Source: Bradyrhizobium sp. JYMT SZCCT0428
GTDB lineage: Bacteria > Pseudomonadota > Alphaproteobacteria > Rhizobiales > Xanthobacteraceae
Direction of reading: 5' to 3'
Length of the DNA stretch: 64,000 nt
Assembly: GCF_018131075.1 (NCBI RefSeq)
Contig: NZ_JAFCLS010000015.1
Coordinates: 114,625-178,624, forward strand
The notes under the pieces were generated by a model that did not search any database, had not been told where the DNA came from, and saw only the letters and a list, made by a program, of their open reading frames with translations. Each line of letters opens with the position of its first letter. Position 1 is the first letter of the stretch. The translations under genes were made by a program, and so were the position numbers. This document shows positions 45,642 through 54,907 of this stretch, one piece after another.

Positions 45642-45824
45642 CCATAGGCGTGGTGAGTTTGATCGTGCGTAGTGAGGTTAGGCGACACCCTGTCGGGTGT
45701 GCCAGCCGGTGATGGCTGTGACGGAGGCAGGCCCATTTCATTAGCAGTTGGGTAGCCGCCCACCCAGCCCATACTTGTACCAAAAGCGACGCAAATTACC
45801 CTGAGCCGCCCTGCCCCCGTTCGG

Positions 45825-45853
45825 AATGTGAGTAATTTCGGCCAGCGAGCCGG
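45825..45853. repeat. 29-bp dispersed motif, copy 1
   Basis: AATGTGAGTAATTTCGGCCA and the following nine bases match a site at 52962-52990 at 25 of 29 positions. It lies in the 361-bp gap between the LysE gene and a small orphan gene, where no other gene is supported. Confidence 0.5.
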
Positions 45854-46002
45854 AAAATTGCACCCTGCCGCATTTCGAAAATGAATTACCCATTTCTGAG
45901 CCGCCGGCGGAGGGCAATTGTATTTTGGCGAGCCTTTGGAACTTTTCGGAACCTCTGCCATTGCAGATTTGCTGATGGTGCGAACCCCAAGGAGTGTTTG
46001 CA

Positions 46003-46224
46003 ATGGCATCCCAAATCGTGATGGACCACACTGGCGATACCCGCCATGAGTTTGATGCGAACGATGCGAAGGCGCTGCTCGAAGCGGAAAAACGCTTCGA
46101 ACAGCTCACAGGCGCCGGCTTCACAGCGGCAGTCAGAAATTCCTCTGGCGATCCGACGATAACCCGCAGATTCGATCCGAAAGCCGAAGAAACCCTGTTT
46201 TATCCAAGGCTGGTCGGCGGTTAG
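46003..46224 (+). CDS. Small hypothetical protein
   Basis: 73 residues, soluble: MASQIVMDHTGDTRHEFDAN, DAKALLEAEKRFEQLTGAGF, then a C terminus with TRRFDPKAEETLFYPRLVGG. The start is the ATG at 46003 with AAGGAG 8 nt upstream. The next orphan gene begins 6 bp after its stop, so they are probably co-transcribed. The RFDPKAEETLFYPRLVGG ending looks phage- or element-like, but I cannot assign a family. Confidence 0.66.
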   Translation: MASQIVMDHTGDTRHEFDANDAKALLEAEKRFEQLTGAGFTAAVRNSSGDPTITRRFDPKAEETLFYPRLVGG

Positions 46225-46230
46225 CGTCTC

Positions 46231-46650
46231 ATGTTGCAGACAACGCTACGGAATGCGGTCCGTAACATCAGGCAATTGCTGGCGGATAGTGCTAACCGCT
46301 GGCAATTGCTGCGGGCTCAATATCGGGAATTGGGCTGCCCTCAAAGGGAGGTGCGCGGCATAAGGTTGCTGCAAGCGTGGCTATCGCCTGAGCAACTGAT
46401 TCAGTTCAACAAGTACGGGTATTTCGAAGTCACGGGCTGCCAGAGCGGCAAGCGATACCGGATCTGTTATGGCACCGCGACAAATATTCATGAACTTGAC
46501 CAACATGGGCGCCCGAAAGCCGGTTGGTGTTTTGTGCCAAACCAGCCGCTGGTGCCCGGCGACGTCATGCTCGCACAGAAAATTGCTTTGGAAACCGACG
46601 AGTGGGCTGCGCTGGCGGTGGCTAAGTCGTTCCGGCCGACTTGGCATTGA
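46231..46650 (+). CDS. Hypothetical protein of unknown function
   Basis: 139 residues. The N-terminal half is helical (RNIRQLLADSANRWQLLRAQ); the C-terminal domain contains AWLSPEQLIQFNKYGYFEVT, SGKRYRICYGTATNIHELD and the distinct PKAGWCFVPNQPLVPGDVML. I have a recollection of this C-terminal block in rhizobial accessory proteins, function unknown. It forms a probable two-gene unit with the preceding 73-residue gene. Confidence 0.66.
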   Translation: MLQTTLRNAVRNIRQLLADSANRWQLLRAQYRELGCPQREVRGIRLLQAWLSPEQLIQFNKYGYFEVTGCQSGKRYRICYGTATNIHELDQHGRPKAGWCFVPNQPLVPGDVMLAQKIALETDEWAALAVAKSFRPTWH

Positions 46651-46862
46651 ACCTCGCGTCTGAGGTCCGTTGCGCCGCCACGGGCAGAAGAAGCGCTGGC
46701 GATCCTGATGCGGTGCAGCACGGGCTGCGCCGGCGGCATCGCTACGAAAAAATGGATACAAGCAGACTGTTTACCAAGTCGGTCAAGGACGTGAAAACCA
46801 CCTTCCCTAAGCGGCTTGAAACGAATCCGCTCTAGGCTGCCTCCAACAGCAAGAGGCAGCAA

Positions 46863-46976
46863 ATGTTCACAATCATCAGGGCGCTTGTCATCGCGGTATG
46901 CGCGTATGCCGGTTCATCGGTAGCAGGCAGTCAATTCCCGGACCTGCCGAACTCCCATCAAATCTACACCGAGTAG
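46863..46976 (+). CDS. Possible exported 37-residue peptide
   Basis: MFTIIRALVIAVCAYAGSSV is a good signal-like segment followed by AGSQFPDLPNSHQIYTE. An AGAGG site lies upstream of the ATG. Too short to be sure. Confidence 0.32.
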   Translation: MFTIIRALVIAVCAYAGSSVAGSQFPDLPNSHQIYTE

Positions 46977-47094
46977 CTCACGAAAGTTTGTGATCGAACT
47001 CAGCAACAGCAATTCCGGCAGTAACCACGTTCAGTTACGGACTGTCAGGAATTACGGCGTTTGCTCTCCGTCAGGTTTTGTGGCGGAGATGGTT

Positions 47095-47580
47095 ATGCCT
47101 CTCGGACGATACATAGCCTGGGTCGGCGCATCGTTGCTTGTGTTGCTGTTCGCGGCCAACTGGTTCTTTCCGCAACCGTTGGCGGAGCCGGCGAGTGACG
47201 AGGTTAACAGGCCGGTCATCCGGATCGCTTCTCTGCAGCAGCCACCGGAACGGATCGTCATCGACACCAACCTTCCGACGATCGTTCCGCCGCCGGCGCC
47301 GGCCGCCGACGCCATCCCGGACGAGCCGCCTCCGCAAGCACAAGCATACGCGCCGATAACTTCTCATGCGTCGGTTACTGCCGTGGAAAGAAGCAAGCCA
47401 AAGGCCACAAAGAGGCTGGTGAAGGAGGCTGCAGCCAGACAGCCGTCATCGCCCCATGCGCAAGTCAACACGCCTGTGGCCCTGAGTAGCAGCCCGGCGC
47501 CGGTCGCACCGCCAACCAGGTTGTCGTTCGCGAACATCATTTCCGGGCAGCTGGTGAGAGAGCTGTTCAACCTTCATTGA
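47095..47580 (+). CDS. Membrane-anchored Pro-rich hypothetical protein
   Basis: 161 residues. MPLGRYIAWVGASLLVLLFA is an N-terminal anchor; the remainder is a low-complexity Pro/Ala-rich periplasmic tail (LPTIVPPPAPAADAIPDEPP) with a Lys-rich patch. The start at 47095 has GGAG 6 nt upstream; the longer form from 46990 would bury the anchor. I recall similar proteins in Bradyrhizobium without assigned function. Confidence 0.62.
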   Translation: MPLGRYIAWVGASLLVLLFAANWFFPQPLAEPASDEVNRPVIRIASLQQPPERIVIDTNLPTIVPPPAPAADAIPDEPPPQAQAYAPITSHASVTAVERSKPKATKRLVKEAAARQPSSPHAQVNTPVALSSSPAPVAPPTRLSFANIISGQLVRELFNLH

Positions 47581-47766
47581 GCTTCAGCGCAGCGACACTC
47601 GCACCTCCGTGCATTAACCCTGTTGTCAGACTTACTTCGCCGCTCCTGCGCCCAAGTCAATTCTGCCGCTAACCCGCCGCATTGGATCCTAGAAATCGTT
47701 CTGCGACGTTGGGCAGATTACTTTCCCCGTCTCGGGGCAAGCATCTTCGTCCTGGAACAGTAGATC

Positions 47767-48255
47767 ATGATGAGGGCAGGTCTCATCGTTGTTGGCCTCA
47801 GCGCACTGACCATCATGGAGCTGGGGACACCGCGACGCACGAAGACAAGTGCGCCAGATCGATTCGAGCAACTGACCATCGACGTCAGCGCTTCGGGTGA
47901 CACCCTGGAGACGGCTGACCGGCGCGCAATCCACCGTTTGCAGCATGAAGCACCGGTTCAGCCGATCCCATCCGTCGAACCAGCACCGCCGCCGGATGCA
48001 ACGGCGGCCTTAACTCCAGAAAAGGATTCGGGCACGGTCGGGAGCGCTACAGGCGGCAACAAGCCCGTTGCCCGAAAATTGCGACCTGGGTCCAACTACA
48101 CGGAGCCTGACAAACCCAGGCCTCAATCCACAAATCCCGACAAAGCGGCAAGGGTGGCCCGGCCGAAGCCGATGGGCGAGGCCAGGCCGTGTCGTCCGAA
48201 TGCTTTCGATGGTCTGCTTCAAGCATTGAACTTGTCGTCCCGATGCCAGACCTAG
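47767..48255 (+). CDS. Exported hypothetical protein
   Basis: 162 residues. An N-terminal hydrophobic segment (MMRAGLIVVGLSALTIMELG) is followed by a polar, Pro-rich disordered-looking region and a C-terminal ARPCRPNAFDGLLQALNLSS, which resembles the ending of short secreted rhizobial proteins. The end overlaps the start of the transglycosylase-like gene by 13 bp, so they may be co-translated. Confidence 0.55.
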   Translation: MMRAGLIVVGLSALTIMELGTPRRTKTSAPDRFEQLTIDVSASGDTLETADRRAIHRLQHEAPVQPIPSVEPAPPPDATAALTPEKDSGTVGSATGGNKPVARKLRPGSNYTEPDKPRPQSTNPDKAARVARPKPMGEARPCRPNAFDGLLQALNLSSRCQT

Positions 48256-48998
48256 CGCAATGGCCGTCGTGCAATGTCGCGCTGGCCGGCGCCGAACCGC
48301 CTCACCTCGCTCGTCCCCCAAAGCGAACAGAGCATGTCGAGGAAATCAGGCCGCCTCGCCCGGACGAGCGGTGCGCACCTGACATATCGCGAGACTCGCG
48401 CTACGTGGCAATCGTTGCGATCGTTCTGGCGGCGGCGATTGCGTTGGCGGTAATTGCAAGCCTCTACATCTTTCGCAGCCTTTCAAACCGGCAGACAATC
48501 GATTCAATCGACGTCAAGGCTCTGGTGGAGCGCATCATCAAGGTCGAATCGGCGGGAAATGCGAACAAGAAGAACAAGCTGTCCAGCGCCACCGGGGCTG
48601 GTCAGTTTCTTGACGACACATGGCTCGAAGCCATCCGAAAGCATCGCCGCGATCTGCTCAAGGGCCGCAGCGACAAAGAACTGCTGGAGCTGCGACGGGA
48701 CACCGAGCTGACGCGGGAGATCATGACGCGGCTGGTGGAGCAATATGCCAGGACGCTGCATAAGCGGGGCCTGCCGCTCACATCCGGTTCGCTTTATCTG
48801 GCCTATTTCGCCGGACCGGCCGGCGCCGTGGCCCTGCTGTCCGGCGCCGAACATGCCGACGCCGCATCCGTCATGGCCGCCGCTGACGCGACCGGTCGAA
48901 CCACCCGCCAGAAGCTTGTCAGGGCCAACCCGTTCCTCGAGGTACTGACGGTACGCGATCTCAAGAACTGGGCCGATCACAAGATGCGAGGCATCTAG
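48243..48998 (+). CDS. Lytic transglycosylase-like membrane-anchored protein
   Basis: 251 residues. A cytoplasmic N terminus of about 50 residues leads to a membrane helix (YVAIVAIVLAAAIALAVIAS) and then an SLT-like domain: LVERIIKVESAGNANKKNKL with the candidate catalytic Glu, then SSATGAGQFLDDTWLEAIRK and GSLYLAYFAGPAGAVALLSG. This matches lytic transglycosylases that cleave peptidoglycan. The ATG at 48243 is within the previous gene. Its length and single helix are unusual for a housekeeping transglycosylase. Confidence 0.78.
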   Translation: MPDLAQWPSCNVALAGAEPPHLARPPKRTEHVEEIRPPRPDERCAPDISRDSRYVAIVAIVLAAAIALAVIASLYIFRSLSNRQTIDSIDVKALVERIIKVESAGNANKKNKLSSATGAGQFLDDTWLEAIRKHRRDLLKGRSDKELLELRRDTELTREIMTRLVEQYARTLHKRGLPLTSGSLYLAYFAGPAGAVALLSGAEHADAASVMAAADATGRTTRQKLVRANPFLEVLTVRDLKNWADHKMRGI

Positions 48999-49166
48999 AT
49001 CGCCCTATTGCCGAGATCCGGCCATTCGCCGTCGTGGAACGACCGCCTTGCAGTGCGGACGCACCCTCCAAATCAGCTTGTGACCCAACGCGGAGCTCCG
49101 GCCGCACTTGGACCCCCGCCGAAAAGTGCTTACCATCGGGTGAAACTGTCGAGCGCGGGGCCGGCC

Positions 49167-50150
49167 ATGAAGCGACGCGAGTTCATCCGGCTGGTCGGCG
49201 GCGTGGCGGTCTCATGGCCGCTGGCAGCGCGGGCACAACAACGCATTCCGATCGTCGGCTTTGTCGGATTTGCCAATGCCGACGTCGACGACGTGACGGT
49301 CGGCGCTTTTCGCAAGGCGCTGGTTGGGCTCGGCCACGTCGAAGGACGCACCATCATCGTCAATGCGCGCAGCGCCAACGGCGACGTCGCGCGAGGCCAC
49401 GCCATGATCGACGAGCTGGTTGCGCTGCCGGTGAATGTATTTCTTTCGCCGGGCCAGGCCGCGGCGCGGGCCATCGTGCGCAAGACGAATATTCCCGTGG
49501 TCGCGGTGGCGTTGCCGGCGGTGCAGAGCGATCCTGAACTGTTCCAGAGTCTGGCCCGGCCCGGCGGCACCGTGACCGGCTTCTCGGCGTTCGGCGAGGA
49601 GATTTCGGCCAAGCGCATCGAAATGCTCAAGGAGATCCTACCCGGCCTGAAGAAAATCGGCGTCATGCACAACGCCACCGATCCCACCTTCAGCGCCTGG
49701 GGCTCGCAGACCATGGCGGATGCGAGGAGCGCCAGCATCGAGCCGGTGCGCCTCGGGCTCAACGCGCCGTCCGCCGCGCAACTCACCGAGCAGATCAGGA
49801 AGCTCGCCGACGACGGCGGCACGGCCATGATCGTCATCCGCGATTTCCTGACGGTGGCCATGATGGATGACATCTGCCGGATCGCGGCAGACCTGCGCAT
49901 TGCCGTGATCGGCGAACATGCTGAAATCGCGCGGGCCGGCGCGCTTTTCAGCTATGGCGCCGATCTCGCCGACCTGTTCCGTCGCGCTGCGGGCTATGTC
50001 GACAACATCCTCAAGGGCCAGAAGCCGGCGGAGATGCCGATTCAGTTGCCGACGCGGTTCGAGCTGGTCGCCAACGTCAGGGTTGCCCGGTCGCTCGGGC
50101 TCAATTTCCCGCCGACAATTCTTGTGCTCGCGGATCAGCTGATCGAGTGA
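49167..50150 (+). CDS. ABC transporter substrate-binding protein (TrpX/YtrX-like, PF04392)
   Basis: 327 residues. The Tat-like signal MKRREFIRLVGGVAVSWPLA has the twin-Arg context and AARAQQ cleavage site common to this large rhizobial family. The mature protein shows RIPIVGFVGFANADVDDVTV, FRKALVGLGHVEGRTIIV and the final LNFPPTILVLADQLIE. No permease or ATPase is adjacent, so it is an orphan binding protein; the ligand is unknown. Confidence 0.92.
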   Translation: MKRREFIRLVGGVAVSWPLAARAQQRIPIVGFVGFANADVDDVTVGAFRKALVGLGHVEGRTIIVNARSANGDVARGHAMIDELVALPVNVFLSPGQAAARAIVRKTNIPVVAVALPAVQSDPELFQSLARPGGTVTGFSAFGEEISAKRIEMLKEILPGLKKIGVMHNATDPTFSAWGSQTMADARSASIEPVRLGLNAPSAAQLTEQIRKLADDGGTAMIVIRDFLTVAMMDDICRIAADLRIAVIGEHAEIARAGALFSYGADLADLFRRAAGYVDNILKGQKPAEMPIQLPTRFELVANVRVARSLGLNFPPTILVLADQLIE

Positions 50151-50230
50151 AGCTGCAAAGCGGTCCCCGAGACGCACCTAAGCCGATTGCCCGGAGGGGC
50201 CCGAAAGGTCAATTGCACTGCCACGATGCG

Positions 50231-50258
50231 GTGGTTACGGCAAAGTGGTTACGGCAAA
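50231..50258 (+). repeat. 14-bp tandem duplication
   Basis: GTGGTTACGGCAAA occurs twice in direct succession, 50 bp before the TPR protein's start. It is short and may be incidental or a regulator site. Confidence 0.6.
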
Positions 50259-50310
50259 GGAGCGAAAGTCGTATAGTGCCATCCATAGATGAGCCAGAGG
50301 GAGGAAATCC

Positions 50311-51900
50311 ATGCGGAAGTCTCCATTCGGTGTCGCCGTCGCGGCTCTTATGCTTTCTACGTCTCAGCCGCTGGTCGCCGCGCAAGACGACGTCGATCAG
50401 CAGCTCGGTAACGTGAACTTCAAGACCTCCTGCAACGATGTTGCGCAGCGCCGCTTCGATCGCGCGATGCGCTATCAGCACTCGTTCTGGTACACCAATG
50501 CCAAGGAGATCTTCGAGGAGGCCATCAAGGCTGACCCGTCATGCGCCATGGCCTATTGGGGCATCGCGCTCACGATGATGGACAATCCGCACGCCGCAAT
50601 TCCGCAGCCGAATCTTGCGCCCGGCCTCGCCGCGATCACCAAAGCCAGGGAGATCGGAGCAAAGACCGATCGCGAACGCGACTACATCGATGCGATGATG
50701 GTGATGTACGCAGACCACGAAACGATCCCCCACGCCCAGCGCATGCGCGCGCTGCGCGACAAACAGGCCGACATCGCGGCGAAATATCCAGAAGATGACG
50801 AGGCCCAGATTGCCTACGCCATCACCCTCAACACGTCGGCGGATTTGAAGGACAAGACCTACGCGCAGCAGACCAAGGGCGCCGCGATCCTGGAGCCGAT
50901 GTCGGTACGGCTGCCGCAGCATCCGGGCGTGACGCACTATTTGATCCACCTCTACGACTATCCGGCGACCGCGCAAAAAGGCCTCGACGCCGCCAACCGC
51001 TACGCCAAGATCGCGCCGGCCGCGCCGCACGCCCAGCACATGCCGTCGCACATCTACACCCGCGTCGGCTATTGGAAGGAATCGATCGCCTCCAACGCCG
51101 CCTCCGTGAAAGCCGCGAAGTCCGAGAAGTCGGTGGGCAATTACCTGCACGCGCAGGATTACATGGTTTATGCCCATCTTCAGCTCGCCCAGGACCAGCA
51201 GGCGCGCGCCGTCATCGACGACATGATCAAGGAGACCGACTTCAAGGCGACGGTCGCGGCCGCCGACTACGCGCTGGCGGCCTCGCCGGCGCGCTTTGCG
51301 ATCGACCGCGGCGACTGGGACGCCGCCTCGCAACTATCGGTCAGGCCGAGCGGCCTGAACTACGCGATGGCGATCTCGCATTTCGCACGCGCGCTCGGCG
51401 CGGCGCGCTCCGGCAAGCCGGAAGCCGCCAAGGCCGATGTCCAGAAGCTCGCGGAATTGCGCGACAAGTTGCGCGACGCCAAGGATAATTACTGGTCGCA
51501 GATCGTCGACATCCAGCATCAGGTCGCCGCTGCCTGGGTGCTGCACGCGGAGGGCAAATACGACGAGGCCCTCAAGGCCATGAGTGCGGCAGCGGACGCC
51601 GAGGACCTGACCGAGAAGCATGTGGTCACACCGGGTCCGCTGGCGCCGGCGCGCGAACTCTACGGCTTCATGCTGCTCGATCGCGGCATGACCAAGGAGG
51701 CGCTTGTGGCATTCGAGGCCACCAAGGCCAAGGAGCCGAACCGCTTCCAGGGCTACGCCGGTGCAGCCAAGGCCGCCGACACGCTCGGTGACAAGGCGGC
51801 GGCGCGACAGAACTATCAGCAACTGATGGCGCTTGCGGCGAACGCCGACACGGAACGGCGCGAGATAGCGGCGGCAAAGACCTATCTCGCCAGCAACTAG
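50311..51900 (+). CDS. Exported TPR-repeat protein
   Basis: 529 residues with signal peptide (MRKSPFGVAVAALMLSTSQP, cleaving near LVAAQD). The mature protein is helical with tetratricopeptide-like repeats: FYTNAKEIFEEAI-type first repeat (SFWYTNAKEIFEEAIKADPS), PGVTHYLIHLYDYPATAQKG, and a C-terminal GFMLLDRGMTKEALVAFEAT. GGAGGAAATCC precedes the ATG. Related proteins occur widely in proteobacteria without a defined role. Confidence 0.85.
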   Translation: MRKSPFGVAVAALMLSTSQPLVAAQDDVDQQLGNVNFKTSCNDVAQRRFDRAMRYQHSFWYTNAKEIFEEAIKADPSCAMAYWGIALTMMDNPHAAIPQPNLAPGLAAITKAREIGAKTDRERDYIDAMMVMYADHETIPHAQRMRALRDKQADIAAKYPEDDEAQIAYAITLNTSADLKDKTYAQQTKGAAILEPMSVRLPQHPGVTHYLIHLYDYPATAQKGLDAANRYAKIAPAAPHAQHMPSHIYTRVGYWKESIASNAASVKAAKSEKSVGNYLHAQDYMVYAHLQLAQDQQARAVIDDMIKETDFKATVAAADYALAASPARFAIDRGDWDAASQLSVRPSGLNYAMAISHFARALGAARSGKPEAAKADVQKLAELRDKLRDAKDNYWSQIVDIQHQVAAAWVLHAEGKYDEALKAMSAAADAEDLTEKHVVTPGPLAPARELYGFMLLDRGMTKEALVAFEATKAKEPNRFQGYAGAAKAADTLGDKAAARQNYQQLMALAANADTERREIAAAKTYLASN

Positions 51901-51919
51901 CGAGCAGAACGGTGACGCA

Positions 51920-52477
51920 ATGAGAAAGGTAGCTATCGCCGTCGCAGCAGCCTCGCTGGGGTGCGTACTCGCGGCGGCGTTGGCCTGGTTCGGTCTGCCA
52001 CGGCACGCGGCCGCAACTGCGACCGCGCCTGTTTGGACCGAGGTGGCCTGGCCCTTCCCGATCGATCAGTGGGGAAAGGGCAAGGCGTTCCGCTGCAAGG
52101 CGGCTGACTGCGGCGCCGAGGTAAGCCTCTATCTGCGTGCCAAGATCGGGTTCTGCAATTGCACGACCGGCGTCGCCGACGATGAAGATCTGGATCGCAT
52201 GGGAGATCTTGTTCTCGTCGGCGACGTTGCGCCGCTCGGCGCCGGCCGTCCGGTCAACATTGCGTGGATGAAAGGCCGCAGCCGCGCCTACGCGCTCAAC
52301 GCGCGCAATCCGCCCGGCAAAACGGCGATATCGGTCGTCTTCAACGAACGCTGCGACATGATCGCCGCAACCGCCGTGCTCGGCCATGACCGGCCGGCGG
52401 CGAGCGAGCGAAGCGTGATCGAATTCCTCAACGGCGATAGGGTGATGCGCTGGGCCGAGGTCACGCTCGGCCTCTGA
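51920..52477 (+). CDS. Exported hypothetical protein with Cys-rich middle
   Basis: 185 residues. The signal segment (AIAVAAASLGCVLAAALAWF) is followed by WPFPIDQWGKGKAFRCKAAD, where C-K-A-A-D-C and CNC clusters (FRCKAADCGAEV, GFCNCTTG) suggest disulfides or a metal site. Encoded 19 bp after the TPR gene, so likely the same transcript. I do not recognise the family. Confidence 0.68.
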   Translation: MRKVAIAVAAASLGCVLAAALAWFGLPRHAAATATAPVWTEVAWPFPIDQWGKGKAFRCKAADCGAEVSLYLRAKIGFCNCTTGVADDEDLDRMGDLVLVGDVAPLGAGRPVNIAWMKGRSRAYALNARNPPGKTAISVVFNERCDMIAATAVLGHDRPAASERSVIEFLNGDRVMRWAEVTLGL

Positions 52478-52520
52478 TGCGCGTGCAGGCAGGACTGTCC
52501 AAACGGGATGGAGACGGCAA

Positions 52521-52892
52521 ATGGACATTCGCGCCGCACTGACGGAGCTGTGTGAAGCCTTCAACGCGCACGATCTCGACCGCATCATGGCATGCTTTGC
52601 TGACGATTGCGTGCTGGAGATGCCGAGGGGAAGCAGCCCGTGGGGCTCCCGTTTCGAGGGCAAGCGGAATGTACGCCAAGCGCTGGCAACGCGCTTGGAA
52701 GGCTTGCCCGATGTCCACTACGGCAACCCTGCGCATTTTGTCGACGCGGTTGCCGACACCGGCATCTCGAAATGGACCCTCACAGGCACCACCCGCGAGG
52801 GCGCGCGAAAGGAACTCCAGGGTTGTGACTTCTATACGTTCCGCGAGGGCAAGGTGATCCGCAAGGACTCGTACTGGAAAATCGTGGATTGA
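52521..52892 (+). CDS. Nuclear transport factor 2 (SnoaL-like) family protein
   Basis: 123 residues. The fold signature is LTELCEAFNAHDLDRIMACF, ADDCVLEMPRG, then RFEGKRNVRQALATRLEGLP and TGISKWTLTGTTREGARKEL, ending CDFYTFREGKVIRKDSYWKI. These are small ligand-binding or isomerase/hydrolase folds; no specific reaction can be assigned. It is 43 bp after the preceding Cys-rich gene. Confidence 0.9.
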   Translation: MDIRAALTELCEAFNAHDLDRIMACFADDCVLEMPRGSSPWGSRFEGKRNVRQALATRLEGLPDVHYGNPAHFVDAVADTGISKWTLTGTTREGARKELQGCDFYTFREGKVIRKDSYWKIVD

Positions 52893-52961
52893 GAGACGGT
52901 TTGGGCACTTTTCGGACCTCGTGCGGCGTACCCCCGAGGGTTCCCCTTCCCGTTATTTGGC

Positions 52962-52990
52962 AATGTGAGCAATTTTGACCAGCGAGTCGG
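52962..52990. repeat. 29-bp dispersed motif, copy 2
   Basis: AATGTGAGCAATTTTGACCA plus nine more bases match 45825-45853 at 25 of 29 positions. It precedes another small orphan gene by 53 bp. Confidence 0.5.
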
Positions 52991-53042
52991 TGCTGCGACG
53001 CGGCATGATGCTATCATCACCCCACATCGGAAGATCAGGCAG

Positions 53043-53261
53043 ATGACATGGGCCCGCGAGCTTGTGGAGAATAACACCGTCGAAACCAACCGCTACACGA
53101 TGGCGGAGCTTTACGAACTGCGCCGGCTGATTATCAGGCACGCGCGCTCCATGCCGCCCGGGCCCGCCCGCAATGAGCGCCGGCAGATAGCTGCTTCGAT
53201 GCGCTCGCTCGCCTGCGACAAAAAGTGGCTGGCCGCCCATACCGTGGATGGCCATAAGTAG
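53043..53261 (+). CDS. Small hypothetical protein
   Basis: 72 residues, basic and helical: MTWARELVENNTVETNRYTM, AELYELRRLIIRHARSMPPG, then KKWLAAHTVDGHK. The ATG at 53043 is favoured over an upstream start that would read through the dispersed 29-bp motif. No recognised domain. Confidence 0.5.
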   Translation: MTWARELVENNTVETNRYTMAELYELRRLIIRHARSMPPGPARNERRQIAASMRSLACDKKWLAAHTVDGHK

Positions 53262-53344
53262 GGCCGCCCCGGACGTAGTTAAATTGCGGACCGCTACGGC
53301 CAAAACGGCTAGAGTAGATGTTCTGCCGCGGGACCAAACCGAAC

Positions 53345-54025
53345 ATGGCCAACAACACCAATCACGCTGCCTTTGATCCCAAGGCGTTCCTCGCCGTCGT
53401 GGGCGAGGGCAAAACCATCCTTGAATTTCATAAGGATCAGGTCGTCTTCGCCCAGGGCGATGCGGCAGACACCGTCTTTTATATTCAAAGCGGCCGGGTC
53501 AAGGTTGTTGTCATATCCGAGCAGGGCAAAGAGGCGGTGGTCGGGATTTTTGGACCCGGCCAGTTCTTTGGCGAAGGCTGCATGAACGGCCATTCGGTGC
53601 GGATCGCGACCACGACCGCGATGGAAGACTGCCTGGTTACCGGTATCACGAAGGCCGCGATGCTTGCGACCCTTCACGATCAACCGAAATTTTCCGAGAT
53701 GTTCATGGCCTATCTGTTGACCCGCAACAGCCGCATTGAGGAAGACCTGATCGATCAGCTCTTCAACTCCAGCGAAAAGCGGTTGGCGCGCCTGCTGCTT
53801 CTGCTGGCGAATTTCGGCAAGGAAGGCAGTCCCCAGCCGATCACTCCAAATATCAGCCAGGAGACCCTGGCCGAGATGATCGGCACCACCCGGTCCCGGG
53901 TGAGCTTCTTCATGAACAAATTCCGCAAGCTTGGCTTCATCAGCTACAACGGAAAAATCGAGGTCAATAGTTCATTGCTGAATGCGGTCCTGTACGACAA
54001 ACCCGAGATCAAGCGCGAACCATAA
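53345..54025 (+). CDS. Crp/Fnr family transcriptional regulator
   Basis: 226 residues. The N-terminal cyclic-nucleotide-binding beta-roll shows EFHKDQVVFAQGDAADTVFY, GRVKVVVISEQGKEAVVGIF and GPGQFFGEG. The C-terminal winged HTH has ISQETLAEMIGTTRSRVSFF then MNKFRKLGFISYNG. It lacks the N-terminal Cys cluster of FNR, so oxygen sensing by an iron-sulfur cluster is unlikely. The ATG at 53345 is preferred over 53318. Target genes are unknown; stress and respiratory genes lie nearby. Confidence 0.92.
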   Translation: MANNTNHAAFDPKAFLAVVGEGKTILEFHKDQVVFAQGDAADTVFYIQSGRVKVVVISEQGKEAVVGIFGPGQFFGEGCMNGHSVRIATTTAMEDCLVTGITKAAMLATLHDQPKFSEMFMAYLLTRNSRIEEDLIDQLFNSSEKRLARLLLLLANFGKEGSPQPITPNISQETLAEMIGTTRSRVSFFMNKFRKLGFISYNGKIEVNSSLLNAVLYDKPEIKREP

Positions 54026-54054
54026 CGTTCGAGCGCGTCGTTTCAACGGACCTC

Positions 54055-54195
54055 TCACGCCCCTGAATACGTCACGACAAGTGCGGCAACTGCCAGAATG
54101 CAGCTCACGATGAGCACCAGGAGAACCGGTCTGCCCAACAGACCTCCTCTTGCCTCCACCGCTGTCTCGACGATTTGCTTTCCATCCTTGTGCAT
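54055..54195 (-). CDS. Small single-span membrane protein
   Basis: 46 residues: MHKDGKQIVETAVEARGGLL followed by one hydrophobic helix (VLLVLIVSCILAVAALVVTY) and a short tail. AGGAGAG lies 6 nt before the ATG. The ending and ribosome site make it plausible despite its size. Confidence 0.6.
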   Translation of the reverse strand: MHKDGKQIVETAVEARGGLLGRPVLLVLIVSCILAVAALVVTYSGA

Positions 54196-54907
54196 TGAAC
54201 TCTCCTGTGAACGGACCAACCGCCGCCCCTCGCACAAGTTCCAGAACCCTCCGAAACGCTCAACGTTGCGGGATTTGGGTTCCAATAATTGGAAGTGAGC
54301 AAAAGAGAACAGCGCCGCCGCCCCGAATGTGATCGGCTTGAAGCCGAACGTCGTTGTCCGCAACGGCGACGTTCCCAGGTGTGGCCCCGGCGTGACCAGC
54401 CCCCAAGCCCAAGCGCCGGGGTCATTCTGTCCAAACTCACCACGCTCGAGCGTGAATGCGAAACGACGTCGCGCTGCGGCCTCGTTGAATTCTGGTGATC
54501 GCAATGGCGATGTGATCGGCCGGCGCGCCGCGATGAGAGCGGCCCCAGCCCGGGGCTGGCTTCCTGCTGGGGCCGGTCTTTGAGAACCGGGCGCAGCCGA
54601 ATGGCGCACCCGTCCTCTGCAAATGTCAGCACATCCCGTTCTTTGGCGCTGTTCAATTTTGACCACTATGCGAAACAGATATGCCGGATCCCGATTGGGA
54701 CGCCCCCGACGCGACGCTTGCGCATCGGTTTTGGAATGCGCTCCAACTCGTTAACTTTCGGAATGTGATCAAAATGGAGCAGACGAGGGACCGGGGGAGT
54801 GCCAGGCTGGCCTCATCAGGCAAACGTCATTGCGCCCGCCCCCTTGAAGTCGAGGGCGGTCGGATGGCTCGGGGGAGAACTCAGAACACCGAACTGAGGT
54901 AACGTCC
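54196..54907. other. 712-bp stretch without a convincing gene
   Basis: Short frames on both strands lack ribosome sites or domains. It includes TCGGAATGTGA at 54758-54768, also part of the 45.8-kb dispersed motif, and CCCCAGCCCGGGGCTGG at 54543, a short palindrome. The patchwork suggests decayed mobile-element DNA, but no transposase is recognisable. Confidence 0.4.

Noticed and set aside
54508..54600. GC-rich palindromic stretch reminiscent of insertion-sequence debris
   Set aside because: No terminal repeats, target duplication or transposase frame could be found around it.
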